A DNA stretch of 64,000 bases from an uncultured Bizionia sp. (GCA_947496215.1 CANMCF010000013.1:1-64000); one strand, 5' to 3'; shown: positions 43,600-52,808, counted from the first letter of the stretch. Numbers and translations are program-made. Notes: generated by a model from the letters alone, not told the origin.

Positions 43600-44475
43600 T
43601 TATATTTTTTTTAGCGTACTATAATATAGCCTTTTAGTAAATAATTGCCCTCCTTTATTGTTTAAATGTCCATAATTAAAAAACAATTCATCATCATATC
43701 CCTTAGATAGATCTATTAATTCTGGAATCTTATATTTTAGTTTTTCTATATAGTCCATATTTCCCGTGGCACTGCTATATGGTGAAACGAATAGTATTAA
43801 ATTTATGTTTCCTTCTTTACAAATTCTTCTTATTTCGTCTAAAATAGAATTCACCCTTGATATTGTTTTTGGCAATTTCCCTTTTTGAGATAGATCATTT
43901 CCAAATTTAGGATTATACCCAACACTTGGATCTATTCGCGGCTTCTTACCCATTAAAGAGAAAAACACTTCTCTAAAGCCTATTTTAGGATCATTTATGG
44001 CATATCTATAAAAAGGAATGTAATAAAGCGCATTGAAATTCTCAAAATATTCCTTAGTATGTTCTTTTATCACATTATTCCTTATAAATGGCATTGCTGC
44101 TGCTGTTCCAAGAGCTGTTGGCCCAGTGCGTTCAAAATTATCATCCAACTGCAAAAACACATTATACACATTATTGCTTTCAATTAACAATCTCAACTGC
44201 AATAGGTTATCATTCAAACCTGCTCCCTGTACACCAAGGTTAATTGTTTTTTTATTGGATAGACTGTCAAACAATTTTGTATCGATATGGTTTGCCACTC
44301 TGGATGAACCTAAAAACACAATATCAAAGTTTTCATTTTTTGTATTAAGAATATATTGCAGTTTGTTTCTTGGGTTGCTTTTCAAGTAAATACTAGTGTA
44401 TGCCACATCACACACATACAACAATACCATAAATAGTATAACCGTTTTCAATGTATGCAATATAAATTGTTTCAT
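43600..44475 (-). CDS. SGNH-like partner of the MBOAT acyltransferase
   Basis: A 291-residue protein with one N-terminal membrane helix (about 8-27) and a periplasmic SGNH/GDSL-like domain. The block I region reads DIVFLGSSRVANHID and the Gly block GVQGAGLNDNLLQL. Block V, normally DxxH, reads NYGHLNNKGG, so the Asp is replaced by Asn. It directly follows the MBOAT gene (two-base gap). Such pairs move acetyl or other acyl groups to polysaccharides, as AlgI with AlgJ/AlgX. The coding strand is strongly AT-rich compared with its neighbours. Confidence 0.72.
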   Translation of the reverse strand: MKQFILHTLKTVILFMVLLYVCDVAYTSIYLKSNPRNKLQYILNTKNENFDIVFLGSSRVANHIDTKLFDSLSNKKTINLGVQGAGLNDNLLQLRLLIESNNVYNVFLQLDDNFERTGPTALGTAAAMPFIRNNVIKEHTKEYFENFNALYYIPFYRYAINDPKIGFREVFFSLMGKKPRIDPSVGYNPKFGNDLSQKGKLPKTISRVNSILDEIRRICKEGNINLILFVSPYSSATGNMDYIEKLKYKIPELIDLSKGYDDELFFNYGHLNNKGGQLFTKRLYYSTLKKI

Positions 44476-44477
44476 CT

Positions 44478-45914
44478 TTAAAATTGAAAATAAATAAAAT
44501 CGTTTACACTTGAATAATTCCCCAATGTAATTATACCTAATAGGATTAACATTAATTTGAAATATCTTAGTTTGTCAAAAAAAGGATGTTCTTTTGTTCT
44601 GGAGTGCCATTCAACAAATAAAAAGCAAATTATTAAAATCATTAATTCGGGAGCATAGCGTTCTATCGCCAAATATTGCATTCCTCCATTGAAATTAAAT
44701 GAGAACAATCTCTTTAGATACATAAAGGCTTCGTTTACCGTATTTGATCTAAAGAACACCCAACTCAATGTTGTCAATAAAAATGTACTTAACATTGCCA
44801 TGAATTCTCTAAAACTAGGGAATATACGCTCCAACGCTACATCATTTAAATGACGTCTGTTTTTATTTGCCAATAGCAACGGCATAAAATAAATGGCATT
44901 TAACCCACCCCAAACTATAAAAGTCCAATTGGCTCCATGCCAAAAACCGCTAACTAGAAATATTATAAACACATTTCTAAGATTCATCCACCTAGTCCCT
45001 TTACTTCCTCCCAATGGAATGTACAGATAATCTCTAAACCAAGTAGACAACGATATGTGCCAACGTCTCCAAAATTCAGCTATGTCCCTAGAAAAATAAG
45101 GATATTTAAAATTTTTCATCAAGTCTACCCCGAACAACCTGGAGGTTCCTATCGCTATGTCCGAATACCCACTGAAATCTCCATAGATTTGAAATGCAAA
45201 ATATATTGCTCCCAGTAATAGACTCAATGAATTCATACTTTCATATTTAGAAAATATGTCATTAGCATACTTGGCACAAGTATCAGCAATCACCATTTTT
45301 TTGAACAATCCCCAAATAATGAGATAGAGCCCTTCTTTTGCCTGATTGTAATTGAAACTTCTTTTTTTATAGAATTGAGGCAATAATTGTGTTGCTCTTT
45401 CTATTGGTCCAGCTACCAATTGTGGAAAAAAGCTAACGAATACTGAAAATGCAATAAAGTCTTTGGTTGGTTCCAGTTTCCTTCTATATACATCTATGGT
45501 ATAACTCAATGTTTGAAAGGTATAAAAACTAATACCCACTGGTAAAATTATTTCCAATGAATTGGGTTGTATTTTGCTTCCGAAAAAAGAGAATACCGTA
45601 GTATAGTTATCTATGAAGAAATTATAGTATTTAAAGAACCCCAGCAATCCCAAATTGACAAATACACTTGTCAACAGCAATGCTTTTCGTTTCTTTACAT
45701 GGTCTTCCTTTGAAAGACTCAATCCTACCGAGTAATCTACAATCGTACTGAATACAATTAGTAATAGAAACCGCCAATCCCACCAGCCATAGAACACATA
45801 ACTTGCGACTACCAATATAAGGTTTTGGTACCTACAACCCTTTTTAGAAACTAACCAATGCAGAATGAAAACCATAGGCAAGAATACTGCAAAGTCCAAA
45901 GAGTTAAAAAGCAT
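44478..45914 (-). CDS. MBOAT-family O-acyltransferase (AlgI-like)
   Basis: A 478-residue membrane protein with about eleven helices, matching AlgI/DltB-type acyltransferases. Signatures are GISFYTFQTLSYTIDVYRRK, VAGPIERATQLLPQF, FKYPYFSRDIAEFWRRWHISL, LYIPLGGSKG, and the catalytic His in SGFWHGANWTFIVWGG. It takes an acyl group, most often acetyl, across the membrane and passes it to a periplasmic partner, here likely the SGNH-like protein encoded next. This points to O-acylation of the exported polysaccharide. Confidence 0.92.
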   Translation of the reverse strand: MLFNSLDFAVFLPMVFILHWLVSKKGCRYQNLILVVASYVFYGWWDWRFLLLIVFSTIVDYSVGLSLSKEDHVKKRKALLLTSVFVNLGLLGFFKYYNFFIDNYTTVFSFFGSKIQPNSLEIILPVGISFYTFQTLSYTIDVYRRKLEPTKDFIAFSVFVSFFPQLVAGPIERATQLLPQFYKKRSFNYNQAKEGLYLIIWGLFKKMVIADTCAKYANDIFSKYESMNSLSLLLGAIYFAFQIYGDFSGYSDIAIGTSRLFGVDLMKNFKYPYFSRDIAEFWRRWHISLSTWFRDYLYIPLGGSKGTRWMNLRNVFIIFLVSGFWHGANWTFIVWGGLNAIYFMPLLLANKNRRHLNDVALERIFPSFREFMAMLSTFLLTTLSWVFFRSNTVNEAFMYLKRLFSFNFNGGMQYLAIERYAPELMILIICFLFVEWHSRTKEHPFFDKLRYFKLMLILLGIITLGNYSSVNDFIYFQF

Positions 45915-45944
45915 TTAGTGTATTGTTTTCTATTGTTACAAATT

Positions 45945-47339
45945 CTAATTTAAAAGATTACTTATGGCTTTCCATATGTTCTCTGAAGCTTTTGTAGGGT
46001 GCTTCCCCACCACTATCTCAAACCATTTCAAACCTTCTGTCACATTGGATGTCTTTCCTTTCAAGATGTCATCCACTATTGACTCCAAATCGTTTTTATC
46101 TGTACAGAAGACTGCTGCTTCTTGACTTGGCATGGATCTGAAGTGAACATATTTATAATTTTGTCCAATGTCCCTTATCCCTTTTTTAAGTTGTGGTTGT
46201 TCGTAGTTATAATAAATGCATGGCTTGTTGTGAGCCACAAAGTCAAAAACCGTGGAGGAGCATACATTGGTTACGAACTCACTGTGTTCGCACACGTTAT
46301 ATAGCATCTTGAAATCTTCTTTTGCTGGCAATACTTGATTCCATTGATTTCCGACCTGTTTCCAAATGGGATCCAAGACTGAAATGATGTCTTTGTTCGC
46401 CTCTATAACAGCTTCATACCTTGGTGTGAAGTCCACAGGACATTTTCTATATATGATGCCTAGATTTTCACCTTTTGCATTTAAGCTTCGTACTGAGTTT
46501 GCCAAGTCTTCCAAATAATATTGGTCCAATGGAGATGTTGTCTCATCATCTCCAGAATAGCATATGTACCTTTTGCTTTCGTCCAAGTTGTTTTCTTTGC
46601 AAAACTCTGCTCTTGATTGCAGCAACACAGTATCGTAATGAGGTTCGAATTGTGGGGTTCCCGTAACAAAGACCTGTTCTTCCTTTACAAATGGGTAGTA
46701 CTTCAATACTTCTTCCTTCATCAAGTCGCTCCAAACAAAATAATGGTCGGTTTCCACAACTTGCATGGCTTTTGGTACATTGTCCCACGAATATACAAAG
46801 GCAACAGTTGGTATGTCTAGATCTTTGGCAGCCAACAATGCACTTATGGATTGTGTTGCTCGCTGTGTCGTACAAAATACAATATCTGGCCTATGTTCTT
46901 CCAATTGCGCCTTGCAGTATTTATATTTTGACGTGGAGCGCTCCAATTCATTGATTTTTTTCCGTAGACGAACGATACCTTTCTCTGAGGAATGCGTGCC
47001 AACCAGCCACTTCACATACAAACTTTTAAAGATGTTCTTCAAACCTTTATAATTGAATGGAAACTTATATGTTGGATACACGGGATCATCGAACTTGTCT
47101 CTCGACACGTTTAGTTCTGCTCGTTTTCTTGCTCTTGTATAAATGGGCAATAGCTTATGAGCAGTACGATCTTCTATTTTCACTTCATTGAATCCCAAAT
47201 TGTCCTTCAATGAAAAAATGGTATTGTTCCAATAGTGAATATCGAAACCCATTTGTTCTCCAATATCCTTGAAATCCGTAAAGGCAAAATTCCTCAAGCC
47301 AACTCCATCTGGAAAAAAAACAAATACTTTCTTCTTCAT
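45945..47339 (-). CDS. Putative GT-B-fold glycosyltransferase, unassigned
   Basis: A 464-residue soluble protein without a signal peptide. Its build suggests a GT-B transferase related to CDP-glycerol/poly-phosphate or UDP-sugar enzymes: N-terminal FVFFPDGVGLRNFAFTDFKD, PDIVFCTTQRATQSISALL, TVAFVYSWDNVPKAMQVVET, and a C-terminal FVTNVCSSTVFDFVAHNKPC segment that looks like a nucleotide-sugar site. I cannot assign it to a named family. Its place beside the nonulosonate and pyruvate genes makes it a candidate transferase for the nonulosonic acid, since no known sialyltransferase family is recognisable in the locus. Confidence 0.6.
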   Translation of the reverse strand: MKKKVFVFFPDGVGLRNFAFTDFKDIGEQMGFDIHYWNNTIFSLKDNLGFNEVKIEDRTAHKLLPIYTRARKRAELNVSRDKFDDPVYPTYKFPFNYKGLKNIFKSLYVKWLVGTHSSEKGIVRLRKKINELERSTSKYKYCKAQLEEHRPDIVFCTTQRATQSISALLAAKDLDIPTVAFVYSWDNVPKAMQVVETDHYFVWSDLMKEEVLKYYPFVKEEQVFVTGTPQFEPHYDTVLLQSRAEFCKENNLDESKRYICYSGDDETTSPLDQYYLEDLANSVRSLNAKGENLGIIYRKCPVDFTPRYEAVIEANKDIISVLDPIWKQVGNQWNQVLPAKEDFKMLYNVCEHSEFVTNVCSSTVFDFVAHNKPCIYYNYEQPQLKKGIRDIGQNYKYVHFRSMPSQEAAVFCTDKNDLESIVDDILKGKTSNVTEGLKWFEIVVGKHPTKASENIWKAISNLLN

Positions 47340-47370
47340 ATTTCTATTTGCTGTGTAAAACTGGACTTTT

Positions 47371-48198
47371 TTACGATTGGTTTTTGAATGGGCACACAGC
47401 CATTAATCCATCGCATAATTCCCCGATTACAAATTTATTTGGAACTACTTCTCTTTCATTGAAAGCATCTTCCAATCTCTCTAAATTCATTTTGTCATTT
47501 ATTATTTCGGATTGATAGGGAGATATCTTTACTGACTCGAAATAGTCTCTATATTTGATATCATCACCGAACACGTCGTTCGAAAACTTCTGCCATACTG
47601 CTGGAATTCCATATGCATGGGAAACAATTATCCCATGTAATGAGGAGGATACTATTTTTTCGCATTTCAGGAATTGATTTGTTGTTTCCTCAATGTTGTT
47701 GGTCATTAAATCTATCAATAGAACGGAATCATCATTTTCATACCAATCGCTTACCTTTTCGAAATCCTTGTAGTGTGGAATGACTCCTATCTTATATTCT
47801 TTCTTTATTTCCGGATTATGATATCTAGGCAACAACAATGCTGGGTCTCCATATATCTCAGGCACATCATAACCTTGATCGACCAAGTGCGCTCTTGTCT
47901 GGGGGCCACGTACGGCGAGGAATTTGGCTTTTTTGATTTCATATTCCTTCGAAATGATCCCGCTTCCCCAAACGACACATTTTTCATTTACGTTCGTTAA
48001 AATGCTACCAATGGTTACATAGATTGGGCTAAACATATTTTGAAATGAGAACGCAGATGGTTTTGTCCAAACTGCTTTCTTATCCGCTATTCGTTCAACA
48101 AGATACTTTCCTAGAAGGTCACCGTAGTTCTCTTTGGCTTTCCCTTGAAGTTTCATTTCATTCCACCAAAATAGTCTAATGGTTTTCCCTTGAAACAT
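47371..48198 (-). CDS. Polysaccharide pyruvyltransferase family protein
   Basis: A 275-residue protein of the pyruvyltransferase family. Visible motifs are WWNEMKLQGKAKENYGDLLG, VVWGSGIISKEYEIKKAKFL, AVRGPQTRAHLVDQGY, IYGDPALLLP, and SSSLHGIIVSHAYGIPAVWQ. These enzymes transfer enolpyruvate from phosphoenolpyruvate to make a pyruvate ketal on a sugar, giving a negative charge. Some family members are instead sialyl- or other glycosyltransferase-like. It follows the nonulosonate synthase gene after only two bases, so shared function is likely. Confidence 0.87.
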   Translation of the reverse strand: MFQGKTIRLFWWNEMKLQGKAKENYGDLLGKYLVERIADKKAVWTKPSAFSFQNMFSPIYVTIGSILTNVNEKCVVWGSGIISKEYEIKKAKFLAVRGPQTRAHLVDQGYDVPEIYGDPALLLPRYHNPEIKKEYKIGVIPHYKDFEKVSDWYENDDSVLLIDLMTNNIEETTNQFLKCEKIVSSSLHGIIVSHAYGIPAVWQKFSNDVFGDDIKYRDYFESVKISPYQSEIINDKMNLERLEDAFNEREVVPNKFVIGELCDGLMAVCPFKNQS

Positions 48199-48200
48199 TA

Positions 48201-49076
48201 CTATCCTTTTTGATTTTTCAATTTGTCACGTTGCACTTGTTCTATCGGCAAGATGTCTTGACTTTTATATGCCAAGGCCTGATGTACGGCATTCAAATCT
48301 CTTGACAGTTTACGTAATCCCATTGGTTCCAATGATGCTGCGTGATCTGTGCCTTTCCATGTTCTATCTATCGTATAGTGTCTTTCCACTATGTTCGCTC
48401 CTAAAGCATAAGCAGCTACATCTACTGCGATCCCCAAGTGGTGTCCGGAGAAACCAATGTGCTTTACATCATCTTTGTATTTGTCCAACAACAGATTAAT
48501 GTCCAAAAGACATACATCTTGAAATGGTACTGGATAACCAGATGTACAATTGTATAGTACCAAATCTTTATTTCTATTGTGCTTTTTAAACAAGCTAACC
48601 AAATCATCGATCTCTTCTTTGGTTGTCATCCCTGTGGAAATATGTAGCTCTCCGTTGTAGTTTTCACACAACCACTCCAACATGGCCACGTTATTGTTGC
48701 AGGCCGATGGTATCTTGATGAATTCCGGTTCCAAAGATGCGATTTCCTTTGCGGATGTCACATCCCAAACAGATGTTGAATAGGTCAACCCTATTTCTTC
48801 GCAATATGCTTTAAGTTCCCGATGTTGCTCAACATCGAATTCCAAAAATTCCCTGTGTGCTCCATAGGTATTTCCATAGGAGTTTATTGGATTTGGATGT
48901 GGTTGATTGTATTGTTCTTCAGTCAACAACTCCTTGTTATGTCTCTTTTGAAACTTTACAGCATCGACATTGCAGAATATTTTAGCGACTTTTATCAATT
49001 CTTTGGCTATTGCCATTTCACCTTTGTGGTTACAACCAATTTCTGCAATTATATAGGGCTTTTTATAGGATTTCAT
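48201..49076 (-). CDS. neuB: NANS-like nonulosonic acid (9-phosphate) synthase
   Basis: A 291-residue NeuB-family TIM-barrel enzyme that condenses a mannose-type sugar with phosphoenolpyruvate. Family motifs are IIAEIGCNHKGEMAIAKELI, AVKFQKRHNKEL, and HIGFSGHHLGIAVDVAAYALG. It resembles animal NANS over long stretches: YGNTYGAHREFLEFDVEQHR, and ERHYTIDRTWKGTDHAASLEP. The usual C-terminal SAF (antifreeze-like) domain is missing, so the protein is about 55 residues short of typical NeuB. Similarity to NANS suggests a 6-phosphate substrate and a 9-phosphate product (Neu5Ac-9-P or KDN-9-P). That is inference. Confidence 0.88.
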   Translation of the reverse strand: MKSYKKPYIIAEIGCNHKGEMAIAKELIKVAKIFCNVDAVKFQKRHNKELLTEEQYNQPHPNPINSYGNTYGAHREFLEFDVEQHRELKAYCEEIGLTYSTSVWDVTSAKEIASLEPEFIKIPSACNNNVAMLEWLCENYNGELHISTGMTTKEEIDDLVSLFKKHNRNKDLVLYNCTSGYPVPFQDVCLLDINLLLDKYKDDVKHIGFSGHHLGIAVDVAAYALGANIVERHYTIDRTWKGTDHAASLEPMGLRKLSRDLNAVHQALAYKSQDILPIEQVQRDKLKNQKG

Positions 49077-49092
49077 AGAAGTATGTGTAAAA

Positions 49093-50247
49093 TTAAAATC
49101 TTTTATTGTAGTTCATTATAAATTGGCAGGCTTCTCTGATGGCTCCTGCTCCAGAACTTTTGGATAATACGATATCTGCATTCTGTTTTACTATGTCTGT
49201 TGCATTGTTTGGTGCCAATGACCAACCAACACTGCATATGTTTGTCAAATCGTTAACATCGTCACCTATGTAAGCAAAGTTGTTTATGGATAGATCTCGT
49301 TCTTTTAATATGCTTTGAAGTAGACTATACTTGTCTTTTACACCCAAGTAAACGTTTTCGATCTTTAGTTTTTGCATACGCTTGGCTACTAGTTCCGACT
49401 GTTCTGAAGTCATCACCATTACCTCAACGTTGAATTGACGTAAAATTTCCAACCCCATGCCATCTCTCATATCAAAGTTCTTGGTATGCTCTCCTTCTTT
49501 TGTGTAGGTTATCGTTCCATCTGTAAAAACACCATCCACATCCAAGACGACGTGTGTAATCTTTGCAGATTCCTTTGCTCTTTTTTGGCGTTCCATCAAT
49601 AGCTGCTCCACTGCAATCCAATCGTTTTCCGAATCTATTTCCAATAGGGATTCCTCTGGCATCTTTACGACAGCAATCTTGTTCCCCAGCCTATTTCTTG
49701 TTTGTTGCAATGCTTCTTTCGTAGTTGCATAGACTGCTCCATTCTCCATCAACAACCCGTCGAAATCTTGACGTCTTGGTCGTTCCAATGGATTATAGTT
49801 TATTGGTATCCCATCTTCATTCCATAAAAACCGATGAGTGTTGACTACTGACAATGCTGAATCATATTCACCTTCCAATTTGCCCAAACAAGCATTGACA
49901 TCTGAACGTCTCGTAAATGGTGAAGTTGCTTGTAGCAAGCAAAAAACATCAAAGTCGTAACCAATCTCATTACAGAATTCCAACATGGCCATTTCTGTCG
50001 AGGCAGTGTCACTTGCACTTTCATCACTTCTCAACAAGGCTTTTACTTTATTTGTCCAATGGTATTCCTTGGCTATGAAGTCGATGATGACTTGATCATC
50101 CGTATAGACATATACTTCATCCAAGTCGGAAAATATGGCTTCTCCTAAAACCCAAGTGTACAACGGCCTTCCAACCATTTTACGCTTGTTCTTGTTTGGA
50201 ATTCCTTTTGAGCCTTTACGTAGTGGGATAAAGCCTATTTTTTTCAT
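49093..50247 (-). CDS. neuA: CMP-nonulosonate synthetase fused to a KdsC-like HAD phosphatase
   Basis: A 384-residue fusion. Residues 1-225 are a CMP-sialate synthetase (GFIPLRKGSKGIPNKNKRKM, FCLLQATSPFTRRSDVNACL, VYVYTDDQVI). Residues about 228-384 are a HAD phosphatase of the KdsC type, with the nucleophile motif HVVLDVDGVFTDGTITY, Thr in VMVMTSEQSE, the Lys in YLGVKDKYSLLQ, and the metal site YIGDDVNDLTNICSVG. The phosphatase would remove the 9-phosphate left by the NANS-like synthase before CMP transfer. It precedes neuB by 16 bases. Confidence 0.9.
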   Translation of the reverse strand: MKKIGFIPLRKGSKGIPNKNKRKMVGRPLYTWVLGEAIFSDLDEVYVYTDDQVIIDFIAKEYHWTNKVKALLRSDESASDTASTEMAMLEFCNEIGYDFDVFCLLQATSPFTRRSDVNACLGKLEGEYDSALSVVNTHRFLWNEDGIPINYNPLERPRRQDFDGLLMENGAVYATTKEALQQTRNRLGNKIAVVKMPEESLLEIDSENDWIAVEQLLMERQKRAKESAKITHVVLDVDGVFTDGTITYTKEGEHTKNFDMRDGMGLEILRQFNVEVMVMTSEQSELVAKRMQKLKIENVYLGVKDKYSLLQSILKERDLSINNFAYIGDDVNDLTNICSVGWSLAPNNATDIVKQNADIVLSKSSGAGAIREACQFIMNYNKRF

Positions 50248-50446
50248 TTAAGTTTAGTGGTAAATTATCTAACAATTCTGCTAAAATACATTTTTTAGCG
50301 ATGAAATAGCTAAAAAACAGGATAAAAGGTAACAATTATAATGATATTTAATTATTTTTTTAACAATCTTTCATTTCAAGGCAAAACGACCTTTTGTTAC
50401 CATTCTTAATCGATTGCTGTATTTTGATGCGATTGAAATTTGTTCT
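50248..50446. other. 199-base gap inside the polysaccharide locus
   Basis: This is the longest gap in the otherwise tightly packed locus. It separates the GT4 gene at 50447 from neuA. It is AT-rich and holds an 8-bp inverted repeat (50328-50335 with 50394-50401). It could hold an internal promoter for the neuA-neuB unit, but no exact -7 box was found. Confidence 0.35.
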
Positions 50447-51598
50447 CTATCTTGTTATAGTATTGTAAGCTTGTAATACTTGCTTTCTGATATTGGCTAT
50501 TTCAAAACGGGGTTTTATCTCCAATTGATTGATTTTAAAAGCCTTATCTATCAATTCTGGATTTAAAAGTGCTTGACACACCAATTTCTTAATATGTTCC
50601 ACATCATTGCAATCTTCTATCAGCAATCCATTTTCATTGTGCGTTATTACTTCTGACGAGGCTCCACCAGGATTGGATTGGATTGGAAAAGCACCTTGTG
50701 CAATGGCTTCAAGCAACGTATTCGGCATTCCATCAGAATTGCTATTACCGATATATAAAAGTGCTTCTCCCATTAATCTCAATATGCTCCCATGTGCCAA
50801 AAAATCATCAATCCCATAGGTCTTCACATTTATTAGCTGAGACATGTTCTCATTTGAAATAAATGCCTCTACTTCTTTATCTGCCCCAAAAACAAAAACT
50901 TGGTAGGGTGTTAGTTCTTTTTCCAATTGCAACAATGCCTTAAGCACTTCTATGCAACGCCCTGAACGTCCTTGGTATCCTTTTACCAATATCATATTTC
51001 GTTTATTCAGTGGGGTTTTGACATAATTGTCGTATTGTGCATAATCATACCCTCCTCCTCCAGGGAAAGTTCCTAGAACAGTACCTTCAAACCCTAGTCT
51101 CTTTGCTATGGAGACGTCACGTTTGCAATCGGTGAACAAATAATCTATTCGCGGCAATATCCTAATGATATCTTGCCTATACTTTTCTATCTCCTTGAAA
51201 TAATACAAATCGCTTCCCCAGGAAGAATAAATCCATTTTAAATTTTGATATTTCTTCATGACCTTGAAAATAGGTGCACATGCCACATACAAGGCGAAAC
51301 TATGCACTACATCTGGTTGTATTTCCAACACTGCCTTTTCAAAAGCCATTGCTGCATCGTTTTCCAAAATCGGACTAAATCCTTCATATAATTTTGGCAA
51401 TCGCTTTTTCAAGAAATGCCTTCCTTTCAAATTGGGGTATTTTAATCTCCACCCGTTTATCTTATGTACCCATGATAATTTTTCTGTTGGGCCACCGTCT
51501 CTAATATCAAACCAATACACATCGTGCCCAGAACCCTTGAGTTGTTCAGTCCACCGCAAAAAATGAATGGAACTCATTGAAACCATCAAAATTTTCAT
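50447..51598 (-). CDS. GT4 glycosyltransferase
   Basis: A 383-residue GT4 transferase. It begins KILMVSMSSIHFLRWTEQLK and carries VVHSFALYVACAPIFKVMKK, WIYSSWGSDLYYFKEIEKY, MILVKGYQGRSGRCIEVLKA, and the donor-binding LLYIGNSNSDGMPNTLLEAIAQG. This start and the GSDLYY pattern are common in capsule loci of Bacteroidota, but the donor is unknown. It is followed downstream by a 199-base gap and preceded by a 116-base gap. Confidence 0.85.
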   Translation of the reverse strand: MKILMVSMSSIHFLRWTEQLKGSGHDVYWFDIRDGGPTEKLSWVHKINGWRLKYPNLKGRHFLKKRLPKLYEGFSPILENDAAMAFEKAVLEIQPDVVHSFALYVACAPIFKVMKKYQNLKWIYSSWGSDLYYFKEIEKYRQDIIRILPRIDYLFTDCKRDVSIAKRLGFEGTVLGTFPGGGGYDYAQYDNYVKTPLNKRNMILVKGYQGRSGRCIEVLKALLQLEKELTPYQVFVFGADKEVEAFISNENMSQLINVKTYGIDDFLAHGSILRLMGEALLYIGNSNSDGMPNTLLEAIAQGAFPIQSNPGGASSEVITHNENGLLIEDCNDVEHIKKLVCQALLNPELIDKAFKINQLEIKPRFEIANIRKQVLQAYNTITR

Positions 51599-51714
51599 TT
51601 GTTTGAATTTTATTGTTTTTTATTGGCCAGATGAAATTTGCCTTTAGACATTTCGGTTGGCAACAACCTATTTGTCTGGACTCATTTCATATATTTCCTT
51701 GCTTGTTCTTCTAA

Positions 51715-52782
51715 TTATAATTTTACGATCAAACTTATGGATTCATCTTTTACGTTGAATTGATATTTATATGCTTTTCCTCTTAATTGATTTACCATAC
51801 AATCCAATATTCTATTGTTCATATCATCAAATTTCAAGAATGTCATCGTCTTTTTCCCCAATACGGATTTTACTTTTTGCTTTTGTGACCTATAGTCCTT
51901 GTGCTTCTTTACATCCAACTTGATCACCACATCCTTGTCAACCAAAAGTATCGCGTTTACAAAGGCAAAAAACTCTGCGGACTTGTTCGTTATCGAATAG
52001 GTTTGGTCTATCGTATTCAAGGCTTCATAATCTTTCTGATTATATATGCCCCATTTAAAATTGGTGTTCGCTTTTACCTTCCCAGTTTCCTTGACGTACG
52101 TTAGATAACTGGCGTTTATTTGTTCCAACTCCGTATGAAATGGTGTCAAATCGTTCGCAGATCTATAGTGCTTGGGATGCCATTGATGTAACATTAAGAT
52201 CGAATCTGTATGAAAGATAACTTCATGGCCTCCGTTCCTCAATCGTACATGCGCATCTGTATCTTCACTTCCCCAACCGTTGTAATATTCATCGTACCCA
52301 TTTATTGCTTTTAAAAGAGCCGTCGGGTAAAGAGTCATTCCAGTTGCTTCCAAATTCGATTTGAAATTAATCTCATAGTCTGCAAAATTCTTTTTTTCTT
52401 TCGATTCAATCTCACTTAAAAATCCTACTTGGAAGTAAGTCGTGACGGTTTCACTTTTCAATGTTTCCAATGTTTCCACAAAGTCAGGTGCATACAACAT
52501 ATCGATGTCCCCAACAAAAAAACATACTGTATCACATTGTTTCAATGCTATGTTTATCGCTCTGGATTTACACCATAGTTGTTGAGTTGCCTCGCAACGC
52601 ACCAATGTTATGAAATCGTATTTGGTCACTAGTTCCCTTAAGTCCCTTTCATAATTCAAGACACTTCCATAATCCACCAAGATCACCTTAAACTCCTTTA
52701 AAGTTTGGTTAGCCAAGGAGTCGAGACAATTCTCTAGACTTTGCAATACCCTGTTCCTGTATGTCAATACGATGGTTATCAA
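51715..52782 (-). CDS. GT2 glycosyltransferase, galactosyltransferase-like
   Basis: A 355-residue GT-A transferase. The start is ITIVLTYRNRVLQSLENCLD. The metal motif reads FFVGDIDMLYAPDFVETLE (DxD). The later segment GYDEYYNGWGSEDTDAHVRL has the GWGxED pattern of the galactosyltransferase-like C-terminal group found in chondroitin-synthase-type and N-acetylgalactosaminyl enzymes. The last 100 residues are a charged extension. Transfer of a galactose-type sugar is plausible, not shown. Confidence 0.85.
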   Translation of the reverse strand: MITIVLTYRNRVLQSLENCLDSLANQTLKEFKVILVDYGSVLNYERDLRELVTKYDFITLVRCEATQQLWCKSRAINIALKQCDTVCFFVGDIDMLYAPDFVETLETLKSETVTTYFQVGFLSEIESKEKKNFADYEINFKSNLEATGMTLYPTALLKAINGYDEYYNGWGSEDTDAHVRLRNGGHEVIFHTDSILMLHQWHPKHYRSANDLTPFHTELEQINASYLTYVKETGKVKANTNFKWGIYNQKDYEALNTIDQTYSITNKSAEFFAFVNAILLVDKDVVIKLDVKKHKDYRSQKQKVKSVLGKKTMTFLKFDDMNNRILDCMVNQLRGKAYKYQFNVKDESISLIVKL

Positions 52783-52808
52783 ACTACGATGTGTGTGAAT
52801 TATTTTTT

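Noticed and set aside
46546-47052. Several overlapping frames of 60-110 codons on both strands
   Set aside because: All lie inside the GT-B-like gene at 45945-47339 and are Cys/Trp-rich, as expected of shadow frames.
50328-50401. 8-bp inverted repeat GGTAACAA/TTGTTACC in the intergenic gap
   Set aside because: Arms are 58 bases apart and short; expected by chance in AT-rich sequence. Mentioned only as content of the gap.
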